A DNA stretch of 64,000 nt, taken from assembly GCA_028023455.1 (NCBI GenBank), contig JAQFVV010000517.1:1-64000 (forward strand), written 5' to 3'. The position numbers and the translations under genes are program-made. The notes under the pieces are model-generated. The model was given only the letters and a program-made list of their open reading frames with translations. It did no database searches and was not told where the DNA came from. This stretch comes from Epiperipatus broadwayi (taxonomy: Eukaryota; Onychophora; Udeonychophora; Euonychophora; Peripatidae). Below are positions 46,729-59,126 of the stretch, one piece after another; within the stretch, counting starts at the first letter, position 1; each line of letters opens with the position of its first letter.

Positions 46729-47613
46729 TCAGTGGTCTTTTCTCTTCAGGTGTTCCTCTCCATTTTGGAAAGGATCCACTCCTGTTCTCTGCCCTCTTTC
46801 ATCCTCTTTTATTGTTTCATGATGCCCACCATAGCCATATGAGCTCATGTCAATGGCATTTAGAAGCTCCCCAATCTCTCCCAGTGATGCTTTCCCTGTC
46901 CCCAAGATCATCTGTTCCACTCTCATGGGCATACTGTGTCTTATGATGTGTAGTATATGACTCTCTGTCATTTTGCATGCCTCCAATGTTCACAGTTTAG
47001 CCATCTGTTTATGAAAGAATTGTGAATAGCTATCATTGCATCCTTCTCTAAACTTTTCTTGCATAATTTGATAGCACGTTAACTCCTGTCTATCCTCGGA
47101 CCAAAAGGCCTCTCTCACTTCTTTTTTATATTCTTCAAAGGTAGCCGGCTGTCGACCAAGTGCATCCCACCATGACTGGGCATTGTCTGTAAGATTGCTG
47201 CACATGATAATTATCTTACTTTTTTCCGACATGGGATTTATATTGAAATATTTTTCTAGGGTTCATAGATGCTTGACCGGTGCTTCCCCCATTCTACCTG
47301 CAAATGGACAAATTTTTATGAATTGGTTCATACTCCCTTGCACCATCGTGTGACTTATTACCGCTGCCGGTTTTCCCGAGGGTTTTACTTGAGCGCTTTG
47401 CTCCTGTTCATCTCCACTCTCCATATCAGTCTTTTCACCTTCCTGTTCCTCAAAATCATTCTTGTCTTTGATTCCCACTTTCTGTTCTAATCTGTCCATT
47501 TTCTTTTCTCTCTCCCCGAATCTCAACTCTAGACTTTCAAGCTTTTTCAAAATTTGCTCCAACATATTTTCCTGTTCCTTTTTTTCAATATTATTTTGTG
47601 CTCTTGTTTTCAT
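46729..47613 (-). pseudogene. Gag (Retrotrans_gag-type), interrupted by two in-frame TGA
   Basis: Gag forms the particle that packages the element RNA. From ATG at 47613 one frame runs 295 codons to 46729 with exactly two stops, both TGA and both in the context L-stop-TLE (near 47256 and 46993). The N-terminus is Lys/Glu-rich and predicted to be coiled (MLEQILKKLESLELRF...). The core reads PFAGRMGEAPVKHL, EKYFNINP, LTDNAQSWWDALG and then FEEYKKEVREAFW, the usual pattern of the Retrotrans_gag domain with its A..WW word. The frame breaks near 46740, after which another frame is open to about 46630. No zinc knuckle was found. Two-stop decay of an otherwise open frame suggests modest age. Confidence 0.82.
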
Positions 47614-47960
47614 AAATTTCTTTTTTTTATATTTTATTTTTGATTAATGCTTCAGACCCAATTTCCCATCCCAGCACCCTGCACTGCCTTCCTGTTAGCC
47701 ACTTTATCTCTCTAAACCTCATCGGAATAGACAAAGAAATTAAAATTAATAGCTTACGTATGTTTGACCTACTGCACATCTACGAACTGACAAAACTGGT
47801 TATTTCGTAATAGATATTAATGCTTCATTTAAACTATATATCTAAACAATCCTTTCTTCAATAAATATAAAACCTTTCACTTTAATAATGTATTTCTAAT
47901 ATCTCATAACTCTCCCCATTTCCCTCTACTTCTCTTCGAAGGCCTTTAGTTGGGATGCCT
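47614..47960 (-). other. leader between 5' LTR and gag
   Basis: About 350 bases of untranslated leader. Next to the LTR the minus strand reads AGGCATCCCAACTAAAGG. It does not begin with TGG, so the primer tRNA cannot be named. A primer that is an internal tRNA fragment or a self-primed mechanism remains possible. Confidence 0.5.
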
Positions 47961-49275
47961 TTATAACAAATCCTATTTACCTCTCACTAGACAGGCATGC
48001 ACTACTGAATATGTATAAGATGTATCAATATACATGCCTGTGTATTTTTATTTAATTAAGTGATTCGACTTAAAATATTATTATTCAAACCTATGGGTTA
48101 TTCTCGCAACTGTAATACATTCCCAACACATATTTATGGTCATCCAAAGGACACCAAGTGCCAATCCTATACGAATATAAGAATTATGCAAAGTGGATAT
48201 ATTACCAACAAGAATACTATTTACATAATGTGAGAGAGGTTTTGACCATCAGCTAGCTCAGTCTCATAGTCGGATGATGTCACAGCCATGAGTAACTATG
48301 AATGGTGTAAAGAGTTTTCTTTTATTTTTATTTTTAAACATAAATATAAATAAAATAATCATAAACTAAATAAATGGATTTATAAACAATTAAACTAAGT
48401 CAAACTCTATTTTCTTAATATATTTATTTAATATTTTTAAAAAATGAAAACAATATTTAGCACTCTGTCATTTCAAATCGCAATCATACATCATTATCTC
48501 TCATACATATCTCAAGTAGTGAAGATCGATACTACAAAAAGTTTGTATCATGTGACTTTTAACACTCGTTACTTTCTTACGTCCATAATGGAATGAAAGC
48601 TTTAAAGAAATCTTATAAAGTTAGTTCGCACATCACCTTCACTGATTATTGAAAATGCAAAATTTCCTTTTTATTAAGAAGATTTAAAAAGATCAATGAT
48701 TAAAGTTCTTTACCTGACTTTCCAGGGAAGTAGTAGAAGCAATTTTTATTTATTTATTATATAGTTCCATCCCGCAGGTAATTAGGCAGTTCAAGATCTT
48801 TATGTCCATTGGCTGATGCGGTTCATTTGATTCCACACTGGAATTATGGGTTGTTTCGAGGCATCATGGTTTTACTGAGGCAGCTGCAGCAGCTTGGGAT
48901 CAGAGGCCTGAATCTGATGTGGCTTCTCTCACCCCGACATTTCTTTTGAAATTGCCATTATATATTTTAAATATTAAATCTGTTTAGGTGTTCACTGTTG
49001 TAGCTTTTCTGGAAAAAGATCCTATGCATTCTGAGTGACTCGCTTTTATAGCCCCCCTCCATTGATTCTAGAAGCTTCTTTTTTATCTCACTTCCGATTT
49101 TCAATGTGGAATAACCAGATCTATTAGACGTGTGAAAACTCATGTTGTAGCTTCTATTGTAATATAACAGAAAAATAAAATCTCATTCTGCCGGAAAGCT
49201 CTAGTTTTTTTCAATGTGAAACAAAAATCTCATTTCTCTCTTTTCACTACTTAATTCATATATACACGCATTTGT

Positions 49276-49318
<43 letters not shown>

Positions 49319-49321
49319 CAT

Positions 49322-49354
<33 letters not shown>

Positions 49355-49512
49355 CATTTAAAATGACAGAGTCCCTCCCCCCATGTTTATGTATTTGTAA
49401 CCACCACCACCACATAATAAACAAAATTAAATATTATATATATCTCTACATCTATATATGTCTACCGATTAAATAATTTATTTGTGACTGGGTTCGAATC
49501 CATTCTGTCACA
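47961..49512 (-). repeat. 5' LTR (right copy), 1552 bp
   Basis: Longer than its partner mainly because CA/TA microsatellites expanded at about 49276-49353, where the left copy has only a short ACACACACATATAGATC segment. The outer end holds a hairpin TGTGAC...GTCACA enclosing GGATTCGAACCC. No core promoter was pinned down. Confidence 0.88.
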
Positions 49513-49517
49513 ATATA
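49513..49517. repeat. target-site duplication, right (ATATA)
   Basis: Matches 45110-45114. Confidence 0.6.
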
Positions 49518-49519
49518 AA

Positions 49520-50200
49520 TAACTTAATTTATATCTGTACTTACATAACATGAATAATTATATAAAGAATTAAATGCAGCAGCAAGAACATCTAGCAATA
49601 CAACTTTAATTATGATACATTCATCAATGATATTAAAGGTAAGATGGAAACTGCTTTGTTATGCATACATATATACAAATGCTAAATAATTAAATCTACT
49701 TTGGAAAAATAGTGAACATTTTGGTATATTTACCAGAGAAAACAATTATAATATGATAATAATATAATACTAAAATCAAAATAATTAATAGAATTGTTGG
49801 ACAGAATAGTAAAGTGAAAAAGGTATATTGAATTGATATTAAGGTGAGAAAGAAAAGGAGAAGAAAATTTTTATTATAGTTTTAAATTTTGAAAATGCTA
49901 TATTTTAACTAATAATTTATAATCTTTTTTTAACAAAAGAATTATAAGCATTAAAAAATCGTGGATGATTAATATTAAAATTGGAAGTATTGACAACTAA
50001 TTAATATTTTATGGTAACATTCCCATATATCCTGCTACTAGTTCTAAGCTATTTGATAGATACATGGAACTGTAAATAGTAATGAACCCCATATAGTCCA
50101 TGCATTTGACAAATATAAACACCACCTACCATACAATGTAATTTTTAAAATATATACATTTAAAGATCAATAAAATAATTAAGAATAAAATAAAATAATG
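49520..50200. other. AT-rich non-coding stretch
   Basis: Nothing was recognised. Confidence 0.5.
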
Positions 50201-50392
50201 CAGTTGTGATAAAAATAATAAGAACAAACCTACAGAGTAAGAGTGGTTACTTGAATGTTCTACAAGAGATAATTATGGTTTACATAAATTCTCATACAGT
50301 TGTGATAAAAATAATAAGAACAAACCTACAGAGTAAGAGTGGTTACTTGAATGTTCTACAAGAGATAATTATGGTTTACATAAATTCTCATA
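50201..50392. repeat. exact 96-bp tandem duplication
   Basis: The unit from 50201 (CAGTTGTGATAAAAATAATA...) recurs identically from 50297. The length is a multiple of three, which creates an 82-codon frame with a repeated 32-residue block. That frame is a by-product, not a gene. Confidence 0.97.
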
Positions 50393-51292
50393 CATATAAT
50401 CATGCATATAAAATTTGTAAATTCAAATTTAGGAATGTTTACTCTTTTATATAATTTTTAAATTTTGAGTTTCTGGAACTGTGAATAGAATGTACATGGT
50501 ATAGAAATACCACAATATGACTGGTAATGAATAATGTATGCTTTGTTTTGATATTGTGGCAATTACGATTTTTGCTAAATGATTGGCTATATAAGTATTT
50601 ATTAAAAGATAATAATTAAAAAGGGAGTATTACTTAAGATTATAAAGTCATTTTATTGAAATTACTAGTATTTCCTTTAATACAAATACTTACCCATACT
50701 GTATATTTTTTAAACTTTAGAAAAATTGCTTATTTTTTCAGGAATAATGAAAAAAAAAACTAATCATAATGAACATCACTTTTTTTAAATTTGTTTTTAA
50801 GTAAAATGCTTATTAAAAAGTGAAATATATTTTAGTATGTTATCTTAAGTTGGATTATATTAAGATAATCCTATTCTGATGTGTAGCAGAAAGTCATAGC
50901 AAAACATATTAAAATGAAATGTATGAACTCATAATTTTGATACTGACCATTTTAGATAAATACATTTACAATGATTACTAATCATTTATCAAACAAGATA
51001 TTCTCCTTGGTTGGTGTCAATATTACAAATGCTGAAAGTTTGTCTTTTAAAAATTAAATTGTAATATTTTTTTATTGATAAATACTGAGCGAATGATGAA
51101 TATATGTCAAAAAACATTGACATCTTGATCAATTGAAGAATGTTGGTTCAATATGATTTTTTTGCAGATTTTTTTCTTCATTTACTTCAACAATTTGAGT
51201 ATATGTAATATAATGATATATAAGGATGTAAAATCAGTAGTGGCAAAATGAATAAGCTGTCAAATTCTACATTAGAAATGAACACCTCAATT

Positions 51293-51420
51293 GAGGAATC
51301 TTTACATTATATAACTAGGCAAAGACAGCATTGTAATAATCCAATATTAGTTATGCGAGGAATCTTTACATTATATAACTAGGCAAAGACAGCATTGTAA
51401 TAATCCAATATTAGTTATGC
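51293..51420. repeat. exact 64-bp tandem duplication
   Basis: GAGGAATCTTTACATTATAT... at 51293-51356 is repeated without change at 51357-51420. Confidence 0.97.
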
Positions 51421-51794
51421 AACTGCCTTCTTTGATTCACAATAGACAGTTTATGGATCCAAAAAAGATCACAATTTTGCAATTGGTGTAATTTGATCAT
51501 ATTACTTCTCGTTGCTATCAATAACTTGTGGCTCTCACTAAACTCTCCATCAAATTAATGGAGATGTCAAAAGACACAAAAAATATTTGGAAATTATACT
51601 AGATAACAACTGCTTTTGTTGAAGTAGGTCTAATTTAATTACAATAGTGTATTTCTTTTAATTATAAATTAAATTTAAGAATTTATTTCTATCTTATGTC
51701 TTGATGATTAAAATATCTTCTCCACCCATCTGACTCTTAGTCCTTACATTACATTTGCTATTAGTCTTAAGTAAAGATCTCTCCTTGCTACATT

Positions 51795-53480
51795 TTAAAT
51801 CAAATATTTAACTTCCCATTATTGAAGTAAATGTTAGAGGTTTTAACTTTATTCAGTGCATGTTCACCCTTAGCAATTGGATCACTCTTACACATTTTTT
51901 TTCACAGAAACCAAATAATGTACAAATTCCCATTTTAATCAGTATTATTACATAGGCAAATTTGGTTACTATAAATTCTAAGTATTTAATACTGCAGATG
52001 TGAATATTTGTAAGACGCCTTTTCAAACATTCAAAATACTATATTGAGATCAGTATAACCATAGTTTATCATCCTGTCTTTAATCTAAACTTCACAATTC
52101 TATATTCGCACAAACAAATACACACTAGTTTTTCAATTAATAAATCAGATCAATTTAACATTGTCAACTAATGTTTACCCAAATACAATAATTGGAGACT
52201 TTAACATATCCTATTTCAGCATTCTCACAAAACATTTACATCTGATTAATAAGAATCTCATGAATGCAGAAACCTTCTTCCCTAGTAATTTTACCTCTTT
52301 CTATGCAAAAAAACATTCTTCTTTCATTGACTTCTTTTCTATTTTCCTACTCTTCAATTTATAATTTCTCCTTCTTCTCTAACCATCTAGCCATTCAATG
52401 TTAATTTAAAATTAGACAAGCAAGGAAAATCAGTACTCCCAATTAATTGTTACCACTAAATACTGAAACTTCTGCTTCTGGGCTAGTGGATTCAAACATA
52501 TAATTAAAATACTTTCTCTTGAAATAGTGAGACCTTGATTCACACTCATTAACATAATATCACCACCAATCAGACATTTTACCTGCATAAAGTAATTATC
52601 AACCATGTCTATAAAAGCATTATATTTATTTAATTCCAATCTAAGAAATATTTCCAGAAATCTTTCCTCAATCTCAATTATGTTTCTCAAGCAAGAATAC
52701 AAGTGCACACAACTTATTCTATCTGACTTTAACCACTAAAAATGCAAAAAATCTTTCTTGACAATACTCACAGCTAGATCAAAAGACAAACTCTTTCTCT
52801 ATTTTTTTTTATAAATAACAATATGGTTGTTAAAAAAATGTGTTATTTCATATATTCTTCCACTTTAAATTTTCTTGCAGAAATTTCCATTTCCAAAGCA
52901 CCTTTCAAGCTTTTTTGGTATCACTGAAAAACATCTTGATATTGCAAGATATGAAATTGCTTTAAAATTAAGTTGTAACTGAGAAAGTACACATACAAAA
53001 ACATTCTATTATGAATTTTTTATTAACACATACACTATAGACTAGCTTTATTCATTTTTACTAGTTTCTTTTTAAAAAAGTAATCATTCTTTCAAAACTA
53101 GCTTTTTTTTTTTTTTAAAAAAAAAGACCTCCTTCTGATACCTTCTGACACTATTTAATAACCATAGACCTATATCTAGGTCTCCATTTGTCATCAAAGT
53201 CACTGAATCCCTTATTATGGTTAACACAAATTTTGATTTTTTTCTCACTATCCAACTATCAGTTTGAGAAGAAGGGTTTCTATATCTGAACCAGTAGCAG
53301 TGTTTGAGATGATAATTAATGACCCAAGACAAGTAAATCTGTTATCATTCAATTAGACTTTGCATCTGTTTTTGATTTTGCAATAATAAATAAATGTTTA
53401 GGAATTTTTTTAGTTTATGCATCTATTCAACATTTCAATGCTATTATTATCACATGTATTAATCTGTGACATGTTAATTT
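51795..53480 (+). pseudogene. LINE ORF2 relic, endonuclease to reverse transcriptase motif A (same family as 22.9-30.1 kb)
   Basis: Near 51820 a frame reads IIEVNVRGFN, aligned with IIGLNIRGIN at residue 8 of the intact ORF2. At 52161-52364 a 67-codon frame reads IIGDFNISYF, ETFFPSNFTSFYAK and SFIDFF, matching LLGDFN, GFFPADAYSFYTK and TLIDLM of the endonuclease. NHLAIQ follows where the intact copy has SDHLAL. After a long gap, about 53155-53215 reads NHRPISRSPFVIKVTESL against SIRPISMTPILLKVIEGV. About 53330-53400 reads IIQLDFASVFDFAIINK against AVQLDISEAFDSVDVN, with both motif A Asp residues kept. Stops and deletions are frequent and the middle is shortened, so the copy is old. No later motif was found. 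Confidence 0.8.
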
Positions 53481-53499
53481 TATAATTATTTTGTTAGTG

Positions 53500-56395
53500 A
53501 TAAATTTGTTATCAGTAATGATAATTACTTTTTTTCAAAATTATACCATAAATATGTGATTTTTTTTTTCATAATATACATTTATTGTTTAAGAGTAATG
53601 ATTATAAGTGTGGATTATGTCAGAAACATTAGAGATATTTGCTCTATCTACTTTTAAAAAACTGTTTTTATGAGATGATTCCTTAGCTGACCAAAAATGA
53701 TTGCTTTATAGATAGATGTGTATATGGGAAGGTAACCACTTTCATTAGAGAAATTAAATACAAATAATTTACTAATAAATAGGATTTGATTATCAACATT
53801 ATTTTATGATTGTATAATATATAAAAATAATAAGACACCAGTATTATCTTCATGATATGTTCTGACACATAGAGTGTGGGGCCAACTTATAGTTGAGGTA
53901 GTATGAGCAGTTTAGGGTTTCATTGTTATAGAATCCATTTTATATGTATATTATATAATCAGTATTTATATGCATAGTTGCGTACACTAAATGATTTACT
54001 TGAATCAGAATTTTGATAACAGATTCTATTAAGAGGGATTTTATACTTATAGCTGAGTTTTTTTTTTTAATTATTATTAGTTTAGAGATTTATTGTTACA
54101 CAATTTATATTTATATGTGTGCAGTAAATAATTTACTTGGATCATACTTTTAGCAACAGTGGCTATTGACAAAGATTATTTAAAAAGATCATTGTGAGTG
54201 GTAAATTGCGATTTGTCTGTTTAATTCTTAAGAAAAGTTATTTTAGACCTTATCATATTTAGAATATTTGATCATATTTAGTGTGTTTTATTACAATCTG
54301 ATTTTCCAATGTCAAATTTTTTTCACCCACAACACTGATTCTACCAAAATAAATGATTATTATTAATTTTTCATTAGATAAAAATATCATATCAATCCGT
54401 CCTATTTCTTAAATATATAATCATGAAGTACATTTTAATGCAGTATTTATTGCTTCCACAAGCCACGCCCGTGATTTGGTGTTCAAAAAGTAAAAATGGG
54501 TGTTTATTTTTTAAAGCAAATTTTGTTAAACGAGCTTTTTTTTTTTTTGAAAAAGTGAAAAAGTTGTGCAGTTTTTTTAAGATTGTTTTATCTATCTATT
54601 TACTACCAACACATAGGCATATATATTTATTTTATATTGAAAAATCCTAATTTGATATTTTTTAAATTAAAAAAAAAAACCGAATTAAATATTTTGCTTA
54701 TTTCTCATTTTTATAAAATCTTAGCATATAAATTTATTTTTCAAGCATACTTGTAAACACATTAAAATTTAAAAATAATTTGATTGTAATCTGATTTTTA
54801 ATAAAAGTTCAGTGTTTTCTTTTGGAGAATTCCTCTTTCAGAATAAAAAATAACATTTGTAAACACTCAAATCTGAATTTCTTTTTAGTTTAATATAATT
54901 GACATACACATTTAAGGAACTTTAAATTAGATTTGCAAGTTCAATGCTCTAATAAATAATTTAGTTGAAAATTATAATTTTCTTAAAGATTATGTGTGCG
55001 TATGCATGCGTGTTAAGTTCTTTGCCTAAGTACTGGTGAAGAAAATATACTACATGTATAACACATTACCTGGTTATCGTTTATGACAAATTCCAAGCGC
55101 TTGTAATCCTCTCTCGCTATCTAGAGATAGATTTATAATTAACTTTTTGCAACTTTAAGTTGCATGAAAGCTTTTGTATATAATAAACATACAAAATAAA
55201 TTATAAAATGAAAACAATTTATTTTATTATCACAAAATTAAACTATTTATTTACAAAAAAAAAAAAAAAAAAACCTTTCTGAACTTAACATTGTACTTTG
55301 ATTACTCCATTTTTTTTTACTTTTCTAGATTGTTTAGCCAATGTAAAACAATCATTTACTTTAGTTATTATGAATGTGCATAAGTTTGGAATTTTTAGTA
55401 TTTTTTCCACAGAAGGAAAAATCTGTTATTATTTAAAATGTAAACACAGCTTTATTTAATAGGCCTAGTTAAACATTTCATGTTAGAATACAATATTTTC
55501 TCATTTTAGTCCATGTAAATGATGAATTTTAAATTCAAGTATTTACAATGTATATGATAGCAGCATTATTCCATTTTCCATTCTTATTCTCTTTTTTTGA
55601 GACAGAATGATTGATTAATCACTTTATTGCAGCTTCTTTAAATTATGGTCAATGTGTCTGAAATTATTTTGCTTTTAAAACTCTTGCCATTACTTTGAAA
55701 AGCAATGTTAAAATAATAAAAAAATATGTCTGAATAGATATCTGAAATGTGAAGATTGTCCCAAAATATTGCTTATATTAAAAAGTTGTCTAGAGATGTG
55801 CTTGGTCTTACCATGTAATATGCATTATGCATTGGTTACTCATGCAAGTGATTCTAGAACAGAATGATTTAATAATTATTGTTACATAGATAATATTAAT
55901 GTGAAAAAGAAATTTCTGTTCCTAATGAATTTATATGTAATCCTAGAAATGGCTATAAGAAACCTTAAAATTATCTGTTTTGATGAATGTACACAAATTT
56001 GCACTCCACACAACATGCACAGCCACATGCCATGGTCCTATTTTCTTTCTAATATTTTTTATTAAGATAGATAAGATTTTTCTTTACTTTTTAATATATA
56101 ATATTACTTAGATATAATGTTGTAATGTATATAAAAATAATGAAATAAATATACATCATTTTACAATAATTCATTCCCTAATATTGCAATATAATTAATT
56201 TTCAAATCAAACTTATAATACTACCTTTAAGTTTTTATTCATTTATGTAGGAATTAAGAAATGAAATCTCTTTCTCTCTCTCATATGAGATAATTTAAAT
56301 AAATATTTCATCTATTACAGCATTTACTTACTAAAAATTTTAATAAGTGACATTGAAATTTATATTTATATGAACATATTTAAATACATATACTT
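53500..56395. other. AT-rich non-coding stretch
   Basis: No gene or structured element was recognised. The 75-codon frame at 54423-54650 contains poly-Phe from a T run and is not supported. Confidence 0.5.
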
Positions 56396-56399
56396 TGTT

Positions 56400-57774
56400 T
56401 ATATTAAATTTAATGTAATTATAAGGTACTTGAACTCAGACTTTCAAACTCTCCATAGTTATCCATTCCATCTTATACAAATGATGCACATGACCACATA
56501 CATATGAAAAAGCTAAATAAACTTCAATATATGCATTTCATGCTGAAACAGTACTCATCAGTTGGTCCAAATCATCTCCCACACACATATACAATCACTG
56601 CTCAGTTTATCTTATGATAGCAAATCTTCAAACTTTAATGAACAATCTTCAATCTTTTTCACTCTCCAACTTTTTAGCCATCCATATCATTGAAAATCAG
56701 AGGATTAAATACTAATAGTCCTTGTTGATGCCAATATTATTGTCGTACCTATGTTGGTTGACATTAAGTCAACTGACTCCTTACACAACTAATGAGTTCT
56801 GGTTCAGCATGAAATACATATATTGGAGATCATTTATATTTTTGACAAGTATATAATCATGTGTAGCAGTTGTATAAGTTGGATTGTATAGCTGTGAGGA
56901 GTTCGAATCCTTGAGTTCAAGTTTCTTATAATTACATTAAATTTAATATTAAACCATTTATGTTCTTTATTACTGTTTAAATTGCTTTTTTACAATTCAC
57001 TATTGAAAGTTTTGATAGCCCCATAAATCTTCTTCAGAACTATAATGAACACTATACAAATACATGAATACAATTATACATGAAAATATAATTTTACATA
57101 TGTTTATGTATATTTGTACTTATATATTTTTATAATTTTACATATGTTGATGTACATTTGTATTTATGTATTAGTATTGGGTTTGTTATAGTTCTAAAGA
57201 AGATTCCTGAGACAATCAAAACTGTCACTAGTGAGTTGTAAAACAACATTCTAAACAGTAATAAAGAACATAGATGATTTAATATTACATGGATTTGGCA
57301 ATGCAATAAGAAATATAAAGTTATAATATATGATGTTTAGTATAGGCAATATACATGCATTTAAATATTACATATTAAGCCTGTAACTTCCCATCCGTCT
57401 TCAGTATAATTAAATGAATACATTAATGTTCTTTGTATTCAAGGTCAAAATGACTTAAGGGTATGACAATAATATTGTCATCAACAATGGAAATGAATAT
57501 TTCATCCTCAGATTTTCAATGATATGGATGGTTGAGTTGGAGAGTGGAGAAAATTGAAGCTTGACCATTAAAGTTTGAAGATTTTCTATGTTAATATAAA
57601 CTGAGCAGTAAATGTACACATGTGTGGGAAATGGTGATCTAAACCAAGTGATGAGTGCTGGTTCAGTACAAAATTGGAGATCATTTATATTTCTCACATG
57701 TATGTGATCATGTGTGTAGATTGTATAATATGGATTGGATAGCTTGTGGGAAGATTGAAAGTCTGAGTTCAAGT

Positions 57775-57785
<11 letters not shown>
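56400..57785. repeat. cluster of nested inverted modules (families A and B)
   Basis: Module A in minus orientation (56400-56700) is followed by a partial A in plus orientation (56775-56950), together making an inverted pair that extends through ATTAAATTTAATGTAATTAT. Next, module B (56941-57095) is followed after about 15 bases by its reverse complement (57110-57290). Shared B words are ATGTTCTTTATTACTGTTTA and AATCTTCTT.AGAACTATAA. Finally a full A in plus orientation occupies 57513-57778 and ends GAGTTCAAGTCC against a TA tract. The 105-codon antisense frame at 57455-57772 lies within the last A copy and has no independent support. Confidence 0.75.
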
Positions 57786-57814
<29 letters not shown>

Positions 57815-57834
57815 TAAGGACTATAAACTTGCAG

Positions 57835-57870
<36 letters not shown>

Positions 57871-57883
57871 TAGCTGCAAGTTT
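57778..57883. repeat. TA tracts, one forming the core of a 13-bp-arm palindrome
   Basis: TA tract 57778-57812. AAACTTGCAGCTA (57825-57837) then TA then TAGCTGCAAGTTT (57871-57883). Confidence 0.9.
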
Positions 57884-57889
57884 TAATCA

Positions 57890-58990
57890 CAGTATATGAA
57901 ACATTAGTTATGAGGTCACATATCATGAAAAATCTAGCAATTATTCTGTAGAATGTTTATTTCAAAAACAAGATCCCATCATCAGTTTTCTTGGAGCCCT
58001 ATCAATAATTCAGATAAATATAACAACAAATCACTATTCTAATAATGACAATAAAATTACCTTAATGTTAAGGTAAAAATATTTAGCAATATAGTTCTAC
58101 TTATAATTCACATTGCTTAAAAATCACTAAACGCTACCTAATATATAATTTCATTTTATTAATTAAATCTTAATGTATAAATCGTACATCAAAATATATA
58201 AAATACAGCAGTGTTCCTATAAATGACATAAATACATCTGGAAGAATGTAAGCTTCAATACAGTGCATAAAATATTTGTAATTTGGTAATCACTCTCTTC
58301 AGATATGTTGTCAAGATAACAAACATTTATATACTGTGATTAAAGATGATATCTATCAAGATTTGTTTACACTGAATTAAGTAATCGTACACTTTATTGT
58401 AAAATCAAAGCTGAATTAATAAAATGGATTTATATAGCTTTATCTTGGTTAGTATTCCAATAAAAAAATAGATGTATATATTCAAACTTTAACATGAAGT
58501 TAATTTTATTACCATTATTAAAATAAAGCAAGTTATTGGTGTGATTGCATAAAGTTCTGGAATTGCTTCAAGGAAGACATCAACGAAATGAAAGCTATAT
58601 CTTGCATGGCAATTGGTCAGTTTTTACATTTGGTAAATTATTTAGATAAATACATTTTGCATACTATTACTATTGGAGTTTAACTTTTTCTATCTATTCA
58701 TATTATTGCTGGGTGCAATAATCAATTAATGATAAATATGTGTTTGTTAAATATATTTATGAATTATTTAAGATCTAAACTTTAAATTAATGGGAAAACA
58801 CCAGATAATAATTATATACAAATGTCCAACAATGATGTTTCAATGTAGACATTAATGAAAAATGACAGGCTGAACTATGTGTTACAGTAATCAACAATAA
58901 CTTTTATCTGCATTTATTTAGAGAAAAAAGATGGTACCTTTTACCTCAGTAACCAAAATTTATATGGAAGATGGATATATCATTTTGGAT
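57890..58990. other. AT-rich non-coding stretch
   Basis: Nothing was recognised. Confidence 0.5.
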
Positions 58991-58998
58991 CACTGCCT

Positions 58999-59016
58999 AC
59001 AACATTTTTTTATTCA

Positions 59017-59050
<34 letters not shown>

Positions 59051-59080
59051 TGAATAAAAAAATGTTGTCTCTTTAGATCT

Positions 59081-59120
<40 letters not shown>
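58999..59120. repeat. perfect 22-bp-arm palindrome with TA core, then (GA)n
   Basis: The arm at 58999-59020 (ACAACATTTTTTTATTCAAT plus CA) is exactly complementary to 59047-59068. The core is 26 bases of TA. A GA tract of about 35 bases follows at 59086-59120. Confidence 0.92.

Positions 59121-59126
<6 letters not shown>

Larger units (their letters stand above)
45115..49512 (-). mobile_element. LTR retrotransposon with gag but no pol (TR-GAG-like)
   Basis: Two long direct repeats (45115-46605 and 47961-49512) enclose only 1355 bases. The minus strand of this interior encodes a broken Gag, and a polypurine tract adjoins the left repeat, so the 5' LTR is the right-hand copy. ATATA flanks both outer ends (45110-45114 and 49513-49517), a 5-bp target duplication consistent with integrase. 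No protease, reverse transcriptase, RNase H or integrase is present, and there is no room for one. It was therefore mobilised in trans or lost pol by deletion. No TGG-type primer binding site is evident next to the 5' LTR. The Gag type suggests a Ty3-like origin. Confidence 0.85.

Noticed and set aside
42357-47613. TGA recoded as an amino acid in this organism
   Set aside because: The intact LINE frames end with TAG and TAA and need no recoding. The TGA-bearing genes also have frameshifts, so decay is simpler.
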